A DNA stretch of 64,000 nucleotides, taken from NCBI GenBank assembly GCA_963792175.1, contig CAWBVG010000033.1, positions 248,001-312,000 on the forward strand, written 5' to 3'. Positions 1-9,848 of this stretch are shown here, one piece after another; position 1 is the stretch's first letter; each line of letters opens with the position of its first letter. The notes below the pieces were generated by a model. It saw only the letters and a list, made by a program, of their open reading frames with translations. It was not told the DNA's origin and ran no database searches. The translations under genes and the position numbers were made by a program. Origin of the DNA: CAWBVG01 sp963792175 (GTDB lineage: Bacteria > Acidobacteriota > Vicinamibacteria > Vicinamibacterales > CAVVIG01).

Positions 1-2
1 GG

Positions 3-62
3 AAACAGTACGTGACGGCGATCTCGGGCCTCTCGCTCTGCGTCTTCGGGCTGCGCGAATAG
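3..62 (+). CDS. C-terminal end of a truncated protein, possibly a PQQ-type quinoprotein
   Basis: Only the last 19 codons before a TAG stop lie inside the window. In frame they read KQYVTAISGLSLCVFGLRE. A run of this kind (KQYV followed by a small hydrophobic strand) closes the last propeller blade of many PQQ-dependent dehydrogenases, so that is my best guess, but the piece is too short to prove it. It points toward the oppositely oriented glycosyltransferase that ends at 130, so the two genes are convergent. Confidence 0.4.
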   Translation, partial: KQYVTAISGLSLCVFGLRE

Positions 63-129
63 CGTAACTCGACGCACACCGGACAACCGACCTGATCCCA
101 TCGCGACCCGGCAGTTGACGGCACCGCCA

Positions 130-1059
130 TCAGGACCGGTTCCTGAACGATCGAATCCAGAGGACGGCCAGCAGACGCAAGGGCGTGTCGAGACCGACCC
201 AGCGCAGACGCGACGGCAGCGGGCCGCTTACGTAGAGATCGTGCACGTGCGCTGGCATGGCGGCGAGGCCCTGCGATCGGAGAACGTTTACGAGCATCTC
301 GAGCTGCAGGCCACCGCGCGCGTAACGCCATTTGCGACGCAGGTACAACGGATAGTCCGCCGGCTGCAGCCACGACATCGACCTGAACGAGAACTCCGCG
401 TTCGCGCAGAAGATGCATTGAGGCTCTCGATCCACGGTCTTCGTTCGTCCGAACCGGGTCGCGACCAGCCACGACACGAGCGAATCCTCGAATACGAGGC
501 CCACGGGCAGGTAGACCTGCTGCTCTCGCACCGCGTCGACGAAACTGGCCCGCAAGGCGTACAGGTTGCCTGCCAAGGTTCCATTTCTGACCATGCGCGC
601 GCGCCAACTGTCCCGATCGCGCCCGGTCGCCGGCATGCCGCCAGCGGCCTGTGCCGCCGGCACGTCGTCCAATGATGAGGCCAGCAGGGCGAGCGCGGCG
701 CGCTCGAGCGTGACGTCGCCGTCCATGAAGAAGTAGGTCTCGATCTCTCGAGCCCGCTCCGGCGTAATCAGCTCGTGCACGAAGACATTCCACGCGTTGG
801 CTTTGTCGGCGACGTCGATTTCGGCCAGCCAGAGATCCGGAAGCACCGCCGCGCAGGCGCGGACCTCGTCGCTCGTCGCGTCGGTGCAACCGTTGGCGAG
901 CACCCACACTTCGACGTCCGTGCCGGCCGCGGCCTGGACGATGCTTTGCAGCGCCGCCCCGATGCGGCCGCTCTCGTTGTGCGCGAAGACGGCGAGTGAC
1001 CAGGACGGCCGGCGTTCGGCTCGAGACGCGATGCGTGTGACCTTCACGCCGGTGCGCAT
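130..1059 (-). CDS. Glycosyltransferase family 2 protein
   Basis: Intact 309-residue cytosolic GT-A glycosyltransferase. It probably transfers a sugar from a nucleotide donor to a growing surface glycan. The N-terminal half has the GT2 signature: a beta strand plus SLAVFAHNES near residue 20, VLANGCTD for nucleotide binding near 54, and FFMDGDVTLE (the metal-binding DxD-like motif) near 110. VFEDSLVSWLV near 185 matches the ED catalytic-base region. A basic, aromatic C-terminus could sit on the membrane. The start used is an ATG; a GTG five codons later is possible. It diverges from the class III aminotransferase gene across about 70 bp and heads the glycan cluster that extends to 10.5 kb. 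Confidence 0.8.
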   Translation of the reverse strand: MRTGVKVTRIASRAERRPSWSLAVFAHNESGRIGAALQSIVQAAAGTDVEVWVLANGCTDATSDEVRACAAVLPDLWLAEIDVADKANAWNVFVHELITPERAREIETYFFMDGDVTLERAALALLASSLDDVPAAQAAGGMPATGRDRDSWRARMVRNGTLAGNLYALRASFVDAVREQQVYLPVGLVFEDSLVSWLVATRFGRTKTVDREPQCIFCANAEFSFRSMSWLQPADYPLYLRRKWRYARGGLQLEMLVNVLRSQGLAAMPAHVHDLYVSGPLPSRLRWVGLDTPLRLLAVLWIRSFRNRS

Positions 1060-1129
1060 CGCGTCACGCGCGGTCGTTCGGGCATATATGACTTGTGGTC
1101 GATGATAGCTTCATGCCACGCTCTTTTCA

Positions 1130-2456
1130 GTGGCCGACGAAGGGAAAAAACCGAGCTTCGACCGATCGCTGGCGCTGACCGAGCGCTTGCACCGCCTGAT
1201 TCCCGGCGGTGCCCACACCTACGCCAAGGGCGACGACCAGTACCCCGCCGACATGCCGCCGATCCTGGTACGCGGCGAAGGCGCGCGGGTGTGGGATGTC
1301 GACGGCAACGAGCTGCTGGAATACGGCATGGGACTCCGCGCGGTGTCGCTCGGCCATGCGTTCGCGGCGGTCAACGAGGCGGCGGCTCGGCAAATGCGGC
1401 ACGGGATCGAACTTCAGCCGGCCGGCTCTTCTCGAACTGGAGTCGGCAGAGGCGCTGCTCGATCTGGTCGGCGGCGACATGGTCAAGTTCGCCAAGAACG
1501 GATCGGACGTCATGAATGCGGCCGTCAGGCTGGCGCGTGCGTTCACCGGCCGCGACCGCGTCGCGATCTGCGCGGACCATCCGTTCTTCTCGACCGGCGA
1601 CTGGTTCATCGGCACGACGCCGATGAGCGCCGGGGTGCCACAAGCCGTCACCGATCTGACGCATGCGTTCCGCTATAACGATCTCGCGAGTCTGGAAGCG
1701 TTGTTCGACGCACACCCCGGGCAGATTGCCGCTGTCGTGCTCGAAGCGGAGACGAGCACGCCGCCCGCGCCGGGCTTCCTCGAGTCGCTGACGACGCTGA
1801 GCCGCCGGAACGGAGCCCTGGTCGTCCTCGACGAGATGATTACCGGTTTCCGCTGGCACAACGGTGGCGCGCGTGCGTTTCATCGACTCGATCCGGACCT
1901 GGTCGCCTACGGCAAGGCGCTCGGAAACGGCTTCGCGGTCTCGGCGCTGGTGGGACGACGGGACATCATGGAGCTCGGCGGGCTTCGCCATAATCGCCCG
2001 CGCGTGTTTCTCCTTTCCACGACGCATGGCGCCGAAGCGCCGGCGCTGGCCGCAGCGTGCGCGGTGGTTCGAACCTACCGGGAGCAGCCGGTCGTCGAGA
2101 CGCTGTGGCGTCAGGGCCAGCGCCTCGCCGATGGCATACGACGCGCGGTTGCAGCGGCCGGCCTCGACGGCTACTTTGAAGTCGTCGGGCGGCCGTGCAA
2201 CCTGGTCTATGTGGCGCGAGACGCCGAACGGCGACCGTCGCAGGCGTTCCGGACGTTGTTTCTTCGCGAAACCCTCCGGCGCGGACTCCTCGCCCCGTCA
2301 CTGGTCGTGAGCTACGCCCACGATGACGCGATCGTCGATGCGACCGTCGAGCGTGTGGCCGAGGCGCTCGCGGTCTACAAACGCGCGCTCGAGGACGGCG
2401 TGGAACGCTATCTGCCGGGCCGTTCGGTCCAGCCCGTGATGCGCCGCCTCAATTGA
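1130..2456 (+). CDS. Class III aminotransferase (glutamate-1-semialdehyde aminomutase-like), frameshifted
   Basis: PLP-dependent class III aminotransferase of about 441 residues once one break is repaired. The N-terminus (RLIPGGAHTYAKGDDQYP) and the later GSNFSRPALLELESAEALL block match the glutamate-1-semialdehyde aminomutase branch. DEMITGFRW is the PLP-ring Asp region and YGKALGNGFA holds the Schiff-base lysine. The reading frame changes by +1 at a GGG run at 1403-1405; deleting one G restores an unbroken family match. Members found in glycan clusters are usually sugar aminotransferases rather than haem enzymes, and the neighbours here support that. The start is a GTG without a clear Shine-Dalgarno. 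The stop overlaps the TTG start of the next gene by 4 bases. Confidence 0.82.
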
Positions 2457-4037
2457 CTCGAAGCTCCAGCCCTTCCGCGTTCGAGACGTGGGTTGGTGAC
2501 AGCACGTGGCACCTCGTGGCGACGGTGGCGCTGACATTCGCGGCGCAGTTGGCCGTGCTGTCGCAGCGGGATGTCGTGATTCTGGAATGGCGGCCGGCGG
2601 ATCTGGCGGCCATCGCCCTCAATTACTACAGAAACGGCTTCGATTTCCTGCACCCGCAGATCCTGTGGGGAGGCAATGGCCCCGGCTACGTGGAGATGGA
2701 ATTCCCGCTGCTCCCGTACTGCATCGCCGTGCTGTATTCCGTGTTCGGGGTTCACGACTGGGTCGCGCTGGCAATCCCGATGATGTGTGGAATCGGGCTG
2801 GCCGTTGTCGTCAACCGGCTCACCGCGCACTTTTTCGGTGCAGCCGCGGGGTTCATCGCCGGACTGTTCGCCGCCACGGCACCGACCTGGCTTGCGATGA
2901 GCACGGGCCTGTGGCCGGACGCGCCACCCGTGTTCTGCGGGACGCTCGGCCTGTATCTGCTGGCGCGCTGGGTCGACGAGGGGGCGACCGCGCATTTCAT
3001 CGTGGCCGCCTGCGCGGTCTCTCTCGCGATTCTGCTGAAGCTGACGTCGTTGTATCTCGGGCTGCCCGATCCTGTTCCTCTTCTGGGTGAAGTACGGCAG
3101 CGCTGGTGGCGGGTTCCGCAGGTGTGGCTCTTCGCGATTCTCGTGCTGCTGGCTCCCGTGTTGTGGTACGTGCACGCCTACCGGTTGTTTCTTCAGTACC
3201 ACAATACCTTCGGCATCATTGCCAGCGGCTACATGAAGTTCGGCAGCGTCAACCTCTTCACCGACCCGATGTTCTACGCCAAGACCGCCATTCGGGTCGT
3301 GTTGTTCCATACGACGCCGCTCGGCTTTTTTCTCATGGCGATCGGGATCGTGCGCCCTCCCGGGCCGGCCGCCGGCCTACCTGTTCCACGTGTGGCTCGC
3401 CGCGGTGCTGGTGTACTTCCTCGTCGCCGCGCAGGGCGTCTACCTCGGGCACTATCAGTACGCCCTTCCCGATTGTTCCGCCCGACGGCGGCGCTGGCTG
3501 GATGGGGCCTGATCGTCCTCCTTCGAATCCTCGAATTCGAACGGCCGATTGACATCCCGGCGTCCAGCCGCACCGTCGCGTTCGCGGTGGTTGCGCTCCT
3601 CGCCGCCAATGCCGTTGCCGCGAACTACGTGCTCGAAGCGCGAGGGATGGACTTCAGAAACCTGTCACGCGCAGAAAATGAGGACCGGGAAGGCGCTGGC
3701 CGCACTGACGGCGCCGGACGATCTGGTGGTCGTCGTCGACGCCGACATGGACGACCGCACGCCGCAGACCAGCATGACGCCGCCGGAGGTCTTCTATTTC
3801 AGCGGCCGGCGCGGCTGGTATCGCTCGATGGCGTGGCTGACGCCCGAAGCGATCGAAGATCTACGAGGGCAGGGCGCTCGATATCTGGCGGTGTCCGCGA
3901 ATCACGCGCGCTGGTTCCGGCTCCACTACGCAGCGCTCTACGACAGCTGCTCGCGTCGATATCGCATGCTGATGGATGGCGACGACGGGATCATCTACGA
4001 CCTGGGTGCTGCGGCAAGCAGTGCCTTGGAGCGATAG
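2453..4037 (+). CDS. GT39/ArnT-like integral membrane glycosyltransferase, frameshifted
   Basis: Multi-pass membrane glycosyltransferase of about 527 residues, expected to use polyprenyl-phosphate sugars on the periplasmic face. After a short N-terminus comes a hydrophobic segment, then an acidic periplasmic stretch (EWRPADLAAIALNYYRNG) typical of the first loop of the PMT/ArnT fold. Eight or more further hydrophobic segments follow, including LVYFLVAAQGVYLGHYQYA and GLIVLLRILEF, and a soluble C-terminal domain. Three breaks are visible: about 3365 (+1), about 3472 (-1 or +2) and about 3665 (+1). Each is bridged by clearly continuous membrane-protein sequence. The TTG start overlaps the stop of the aminotransferase, suggesting translational coupling. 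Confidence 0.75.
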
Positions 4038-4038
4038 C

Positions 4039-5279
4039 ATGGCCGCGTCACGTTCTTGCCGCTTCTGCGCGGCGCGCCTCGAGGACACGTTCGTCGATCT
4101 CGGGATGTCGCCGCTGTGCGAGTAATATGTCCGGCCGGATCGGTTGAGCGAGCCCGAGCGGTTCTTCCCTCTTCATGCGTTGATCTGCCGGCAGTGCCTG
4201 CTGGTGCAGCTCGATGCGGTTGTTCCGCCCGAGGAGATCTTCTCGGAATACGCGTATTTCTCGTCGTATTCAGACAGCTGGGTCTCCCATGCGCGCGACC
4301 TATGCCGACGCGGCGATTCAGCGCTTCGGCCTGGGCCAAGACAGCCGGATTGTGGAAATTGCGTCGAACGACGGATACCTGCTCCAGCACTTTGTGGCTC
4401 GCGGCCTCGACGTACTGGGAATCGAGCCGGCCGCCAACGTGGCGAAGGTTGCCGAAACCCGTGGCATCCCCACGGACGTCCAGTTCTTCGGCCGAGCCGT
4501 CGCCGTGGACCTCAGAAGCCGGCGCGGGCCCGCCGATCTCCTGATCGGCAACAACGTCCTGGCTCACGTCCCCGATCTCAACGACTTCGTGGCCGGAATG
4601 AAAGAGCTGCTGTCGCCGGACGGCGCGATCACGATGGAGTTCCCGCACCTGGTGCAGCTCATCGAGCACAACCAGTTCGACACCATCTATCACGAGCACT
4701 TTTCCTACTTCTCGTTCCTCACCGCCGAGCGCATCTTCGGCGCACACGGCCTGAGAATCTTCGACGTCGAGGAGCTCGCCACGCACGGCGGCTCGCTGAG
4801 AATCTACGCGGAGCACATGGAACGAGGCCCGGATCGTCAGACGGATCGCGTCGAGCAGCTTCGCAATCGTGAACGAGCCGGCGGTTACGACCGGATCGAA
4901 CGGTATGCCGGTTTCGGCGACAAGGTGAAAGCGGTCAAGCGCTCAGCTGGTCGAGTTCCTCACGCGTGCAAAGACAGAAGGCCGCCGGGTAGCGGGATAC
5001 GGCGCGCCCGGCAAGGGCAATACGCTGCTCAACTACTGCGGTATCGGCCCCGATCTGCTCGAGTACACGGTCGACCGCAGCCCGTACAAACAAGGCCGGT
5101 ACACACCCGGAATGCGGATCCCGATCCGCCATCCCGAGCGCATCACGGAGACGCGCCCGGACTATCTGCTGATCCTGCCGTGGAACCTCAAGGACGAAAT
5201 CATGGAGCAGATGGCGCACATCCGGCAGTGGGGCGGACGATTCGTCGTGCCGATTCCCGGGCTCCAGGTGTTCGATTGA
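4039..5279 (+). CDS. NDP-sugar C-methyltransferase (zinc-binding/SAM/C-terminal three-domain type), broken
   Basis: SAM-dependent sugar C-methyltransferase of about 412 residues, the family of TylCIII/NovU that builds methyl-branched deoxysugars. An N-terminal zinc-binding domain is seen as CRFC (residues 7-10) and CRQC (about 55). The Rossmann SAM-binding motif is IVEIASNDGYLLQHF. EFPHLVQLIEHNQFDTIYHEHFSY is the family catalytic region (shown here as two adjoining parts, EFPHLVQLIEH and NQFDTIYHEHFSY). The C-terminal domain has GYGAPGKGNTLLNY and VDRSPYKQGRYTPG. Defects: an in-frame TAA at 4123-4125 after residue 28, with homology continuing in the same frame, and +1 shifts near 4290 and 4940. 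It follows the GT39 gene by 1 base. Confidence 0.83.
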
Positions 5280-5298
5280 CGGGTCGGGTGTGACGTAT

Positions 5299-6178
5299 TC
5301 AGCCCCTGCCCGTCAGCACCTTGAACACTTTGCGCATGGCGCGATGGCGCAGCCAGGCGACGCGCCGCAGGAGGTAGAGCCAGACGCGGATTTTCTCCGA
5401 GAGCGCAATCGGCGCCCGCCAGGCGTCGAGGAAGCGATAGGAATGCAGCTTGAGCCGCTGGAGGTTGTCGGGGCGGCCCAGATAGCCGTGCGACTTGGCC
5501 GATTGTTCCATCAGCAGAATCGTGGTGTCGGGCGTGAGGCGCCGCACGAACAGACGGTCCGGAATCTCGACGAACTTCCCGCGCAGCGCCAGCTCGGCGA
5601 CCATGCTGATGTCCGAACCCGGCAGCGGCCGATTGAGCGCGGTCTCGCGCAACGCGGACGCGCGAATCACGCCGTTCATCACGTTGTTGATTTTTTCGCG
5701 GTTCAGATACTCCCTGAATCGATCCGACGGCCGATCCTGTTCGAGGTTGAGATTGTCGTCGTACTCCTCGCCATACGGCTCCTCGCCGCTCGGCGCGAAG
5801 ATCAGGATCGCTTTCGGATAGGCGAGCACGACGTCCGGCCTGTCGTGGAGCACCGCCGAGGCACTTTTCGAGAAAGCCGTCGAGGCAGATGTCGTTGCAC
5901 GACGCCCACTTGAAATACGGCGCAGTCGACAGCTCGAACACGCAATCGTAGTTGCGGAAGACGCCGATATTCGAGCTGTGGCGGTGGTACCGGACTCGCG
6001 GATCGCGTTCGGCGATCCCTCGACAGATCGTCCCGGTCTCGTCGGTCGACGCATTGTCGGCGATGATCAGCTCGAAGTCCTTGAAGCTCTGATTCAGCAG
6101 ATACTCGATCGATTCCCCAATCCATTTGGCGCCGTTGTAGACCGGCATGCCGATGCTGAGGGTGGGCGCGGCGGGCAT
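5299..6178 (-). CDS. Glycosyltransferase family 2 protein, frameshifted
   Basis: GT2 glycosyltransferase of about 292 residues. The N-terminus is a textbook GT-A start: LSIGMPVYNGAKWIGESIEY, then LIIADNASTDET for the nucleotide-binding Asp, and KWASCNDICLDGFLEK as the DxD-like acceptor/metal region. The C-terminal part contains RLFVRRLTPDTTIL and a basic amphipathic tail. One extra base near 5855 (GGCGGTGCTC versus GGCGTGCTC) breaks the frame; total length is one base over a multiple of three. It is convergent with the C-methyltransferase and divergent from the epimerase gene at 6268, with a TACAAT -10-like hexamer at 6223-6228 in the shared spacer. Confidence 0.8.
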
Positions 6179-6267
6179 CTCGAGCCGTTCCAGAATAGTG
6201 CGAATTGCGAGAGCCGTTTGACTACAATCGAGCGCGCCGTCGATGAGCGCATGCGGGGCCTGAGCGC

Positions 6268-7302
6268 GTGAAGGTGTTTCTCACGGGAGTGGACGGCTAC
6301 ATCGGAAGTCTGCTGGCCCCGCTGTTGATGGAGCGCGGCCACGACGTGGTCGGCCTCGACACCGGCTTCTATCGCGAGGGATGGTTGTATTCGGACCCGA
6401 CGCAGGTCCGCGTCGGCCCTCAGACGTTATGGAAGGATCTGCGGCGGGTCGAGGCGGCCGATCTCGCGGGCTGCGACTGCGTCGTTCATCTCGCCGAGCT
6501 CTCGAACGACCCGCTCGGCGAGCTGCGTCCCGAGGTCACGTCGCAGATCAATCACGCCGCCTCCGTCCGCCTCGCGAGGCTGGCCAAACAGGCCGGCGTC
6601 CCGCGATTCGTCTACACCTCGTCGTGCAGCGTGTATGGCGCCGGCCGCCACGACATGCTCACAGAGGAGTCGCCGACCAATCCGCAGACCACCTACGCCC
6701 GGTGCAAGGTCCTCGTCGAGTCGGATATCGGCGCGCTGGCGGACGACCGCTTTTCGCCCGTGTTCCTGCGAAATGCCACGGCCTATGGCGCGTCGCCGCG
6801 CATGCGGTTCGACCTCGTGCTGAACAACCTGGCGGGTCTCGCACGCACCACCGGCCGGATCACCATGACCAGCGACGGGACGCCATGGCGGCCGCTGGTG
6901 CACGTCCTCGACATCTGCGACGCGATCGCGTGCGCCGCGGAGGCGCCGCGCGAGGCGATTCACCGCGAGATCTTCAACGTCGGCGACAACGGCCAGAATT
7001 ACCGGGTGCGGGAGATCGCCGCCCTGGTGGGTGACGTCTTCACGGGCTGCGAGGTCGTGCTCGGGACCGATTCCGACGATCGTCGCAGTTATCGAGTGTC
7101 GTTCGACAAGATTCACGCGGCGCTTCCCGGCTTTCGCTGCGAGTGGGACGCGCGCAAAGGCGTCGAACAGCTGCATCGGCTGTTCGAACGGATCGATCTC
7201 ACGCCCGAGCAGTTCAGGTTTCGTGCGTTCACCCGCCTCGAGGAACTGAAGTACCTGATACGCACGCAGCAGCTGGACCACGAGCTGTTCTGGAGACACT
7301 GA
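6268..7302 (+). CDS. NAD(P)-dependent sugar epimerase/dehydratase
   Basis: Intact 344-residue extended short-chain dehydrogenase. It would act on a nucleotide sugar in the cytosol by transient oxidation at C4. The Rossmann glycine motif is GVDGYIG at residues 7-13, the cofactor acidic residue follows in VVGLDTGFY, and VVHLAELSNDP is the conserved beta-4 region. Catalytic residues are visible as SSCSVYG (Ser) and YARCK (Tyr-x3-Lys) near 143. The C-terminal half (FNVGDNGQNYRVREIA) matches the substrate domain. The start is GTG. The stop overlaps the RmlC-like start as TGATG, so the two are probably translated together. Confidence 0.88.
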   Translation: MKVFLTGVDGYIGSLLAPLLMERGHDVVGLDTGFYREGWLYSDPTQVRVGPQTLWKDLRRVEAADLAGCDCVVHLAELSNDPLGELRPEVTSQINHAASVRLARLAKQAGVPRFVYTSSCSVYGAGRHDMLTEESPTNPQTTYARCKVLVESDIGALADDRFSPVFLRNATAYGASPRMRFDLVLNNLAGLARTTGRITMTSDGTPWRPLVHVLDICDAIACAAEAPREAIHREIFNVGDNGQNYRVREIAALVGDVFTGCEVVLGTDSDDRRSYRVSFDKIHAALPGFRCEWDARKGVEQLHRLFERIDLTPEQFRFRAFTRLEELKYLIRTQQLDHELFWRH

Positions 7303-7834
7303 TGCGCTTCCATCGCACCAGCCTCCCCGGGGTGATCCGCATCGAGCTCGAGAAGCACATCGACGAGCGCGGCTATTTCGCGCGCAGCTGGTGCGACCGC
7401 GAGGCGGCGGCCGAGGGGTTGCGGACGCCGATGGTCCAGGACAGCATCGCGTTCAATGAAAAGAAGGGGACGCTTCGCGGGCTGCACTATCACGCTGCGC
7501 CCTTTCCGCAGGCGCGCGTGATCCGCTGTGCCGCCGGCGCAGCATTCGTGGCCGTCGCGGATCTCCGGCCGGACTCGCCGACATTCCTCCGGACCTACGA
7601 GGACGATGCTCGATGGGCGCAGCCAGACCGCGATCTACGTTCCAGCCGGCATGGCGCTCGGGTATCAAACGATGGCCGACGAGACGATGATCTGCTACCA
7701 GATGCCGGAGTTCTACGACCCGCAGTTCGAGCGGGGCGTGCGCTGGAACGATCCGGCCTTCAGCATCGCCTGGCCGGACGCGCAGCCCACGATCGAATGC
7801 TCGCGACGCCAGCTATCCCGACTTTCAATGTTGA
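7302..7834 (+). CDS. dTDP-4-dehydrorhamnose 3,5-epimerase-like cupin (RmlC family), frameshifted
   Basis: RmlC-family sugar epimerase of about 176 residues. It should epimerise C3 and/or C5 of a 4-keto-6-deoxy nucleotide sugar. Motifs seen in order: DERGYFARSW near residue 22, QDSIAFNEKKGTLRGLHYH with the catalytic His region near 50, a GRSQTAIYVPAGMALGYQT strand, and WNDPAFSIAWP plus a C-terminal RDASYPDFQC. The frame moves +1 near 7600 (GAGGACG where GAGACG would fit) and again near 7800, so the length is two bases over a multiple of three. It overlaps the upstream epimerase by one base; its stop overlaps the next start (ATG at 7828). Confidence 0.85.
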
Positions 7835-9125
7835 CGCGCACCGAGTTCGACGATGCGCGACAGCCGATGTACGACCTCGTGCGCCGGCTGTTTCCGCTGT
7901 GCCGCAGCATCACCGGCGACGGCGTCCGCGAAACGCTTCGCATCGTCGGCGAGCACATTCCGCTGACGATGCACGAAGTGCCGTCGGGCACGAAAGCCTT
8001 CGACTGGACGGTTCCGAGGGAATGGAACATCCGCGACGCCTACATCAAGAACGGCCAGGGCGAGCGAGTCGTCGATTTTCGCATCAACAACCTGCACGTC
8101 GTGAGCTACAGCGTGCCGGTGCGCAAGACGATGCGGCTCGCCGAGCTCCAGCCGCACCTGCACTCGCTGCCCGATCAGCCGGATCTGATTCCCTACCGGA
8201 CGAGCTACTACGAGGAAAGCTGGGGCTTCTGTCTTTCGCACCGTCAGCGGGAGTCGTTGCCCGACGGCGACTACGAAGTCGTCATCGACAGCACGCTGTC
8301 AGACGGCAGCCTCAGCTACGGCGAGTGTCTCCTGCCCGGTGCGCAACGAAGACGAGGTGCTGATCTACACGCACACCTGCCATCCGTCGCTGGCCAACGA
8401 CAACCTGGCGGGCATCGCCGTCTGCACGTTTCTCGCGCGGCGGCTGGTATCGGCGAAGCGCCGCTACACCTACCGGTTCGTGTTCGGTCCCGGGACGATT
8501 GGGTCGCTGGTCTGGCTCAGTCGCAATGCCAGGATCGCGCGACGCGGGTCCGCCACGGTCTGGTCGCGGTGCTGCTCGGCGACTCTGGCGGCCTTCGCTA
8601 CAAGCGGAGCCGCGCGCGGCGACGCCGAGAGTCGACCGCGCGGTCCAGCACGCGCTGAAGCAATCGGGGGCGACCTACGATGTCGAGCCGTTCTCGCCGT
8701 ATGGATACGACGAACGTCAGTTCGGTTCGCCCGGGTTCAATCTGCCGGTCGGCCGGTTGACCCGTTCGCCGAACAGCGGATACCCCGAGTACCATACGTC
8801 GGCCGACAATCTGGCGTTGATTCGACCCGAGTCGCTGGCCGGCTCGTTGGCGGTCTGTGCGCAAGCCGTCGAAATCCTCGAGAGCAACGGCCGCTTCGTC
8901 AACACGAGCCCCTTCGGCGAGCCGCAGCTTGGCCGCCGGGGACTGTACCGAACGATCGGCGGCGAATCGTCGCCCGCACGCGAGATGGCCATGTTGTGGA
9001 CGTTGAATCTTTCCGACGGCGCCCATTCGCTGCTCGAGATCGCCGACCGTGCCGGGCTGGACTTCGAGCTGATCCGGCGAGCGGCCGATGAATTGATGGA
9101 CGCCGGTCTGTTGACGACCGCCTGA
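7828..9125 (+). CDS. DUF4910/DUF2172 aminopeptidase-like protein with C-terminal winged helix, frameshifted
   Basis: About 432 residues after repair. The architecture is an M28-like zinc peptidase core (DUF4910) with a DUF2172 insertion and a small winged-helix tail. Seen: LVRRLFPLCRSITGDGVRETL at the N-terminus (split as LVRRLFPLCRSITGDG and VRETL), PSGTKAFDWTVPREWNI, then the metal-site blocks YTHTCHPSLANDNLAGIA and GYPEYHTSADN. The tail LWTLNLSDGAHSLLEIADRA resembles the HTH domain of the family. Breaks occur at about 8338, 8530 and 8620. These proteins recur in bacterial polysaccharide loci beside RmlC and RfbF homologues; their substrate is unknown. The start overlaps the RmlC stop and the stop overlaps the RfbF-like start as TGATG. 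Confidence 0.8.
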
Positions 9126-9842
9126 TGAAGGTCGTGCTGTTTTGCGGAGGGCTCGGCACGCGACTGCGCGAGCATTCCGAAACGATTCCGAAGCCGCTGG
9201 CCACCATCGGGTCTCGCCCGATCATCTGGTACCTGATGCGGTACTACGCGCATTTCGGGCACAAGGAGTTCGTGCTGTGCCTCGGCTACCGCGGCGAGAT
9301 GATCAAAGAGTTCTTCCAGCACGACGGGGAGTGTCCCTCGGACTGGACGCTGCATTTCGTCGAAACCGGCCAGGAGACCACGATCGCGGATCGGCTGCGC
9401 GCGGTCGAGCCGTATCTTCGCGGCGAGGACTGCTTTCTCGCCAACTACAGCGATGGGCTGACCGACCTTCGCGTTGCCGCGGTATCTCGACGCCTTTCGC
9501 GCCAGCGACGCGGTCGCCGGGTTCGTGGCCGTCCGCAATCCCCATTCGTTCCACATCGTGTCGGTGGACGAGGCCGGCCGCGTGACGGCCCTGACGCGGG
9601 CCCAGGACGCCGACGTCTGGATCAACGCGGGGTTCTTCATCTTCCGGCCGGCGATCTTCGACTACCTGCAGACGGGCGACGAGCTGGTCGAGCAGCCGTT
9701 CAGCCGGCTGATCGACGCGGGTCTGTTGTACAGCTACAAGTACCGCGGGTTCTGGGTCGCGCTCGACACCTACAAGGACAAGGTCAATTTGGATCGCCGG
9801 CACGATCGAGGGGATACTCCCTGGGTGGTCTGGAAAGAATGA
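9125..9842 (+). CDS. Glucose-1-phosphate cytidylyltransferase-like nucleotidyltransferase (RfbF family), frameshifted
   Basis: Sugar-1-phosphate nucleotidyltransferase of about 238 residues. The N-terminus MKVVLFCGGLGTRLRE carries the GxGTRL pyrophosphorylase loop, followed by IPKPLATIGSRPIIWYLMRY with the substrate lysine. FVLCLGYRGEMIKEFF and FVETGQETTIADRL are diagnostic of the CTP-using RfbF branch, as is WINAGFFIFRPAIFDY with FWVALDTYKDK near the end. One extra base near 9472 splits it. It probably makes a CDP- (less likely UDP- or dTDP-) sugar for the epimerases next to it. The start overlaps the previous stop; the PIG-L gene starts 6 bases after the stop. Confidence 0.85.
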
Positions 9843-9848
9843 CGCCCA

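Noticed and set aside
2408..3310. 300-codon minus-strand frame under the GT39-like gene
   Set aside because: The sense strand encodes continuous transmembrane segments. This frame is His/Arg/Gln-rich noise.
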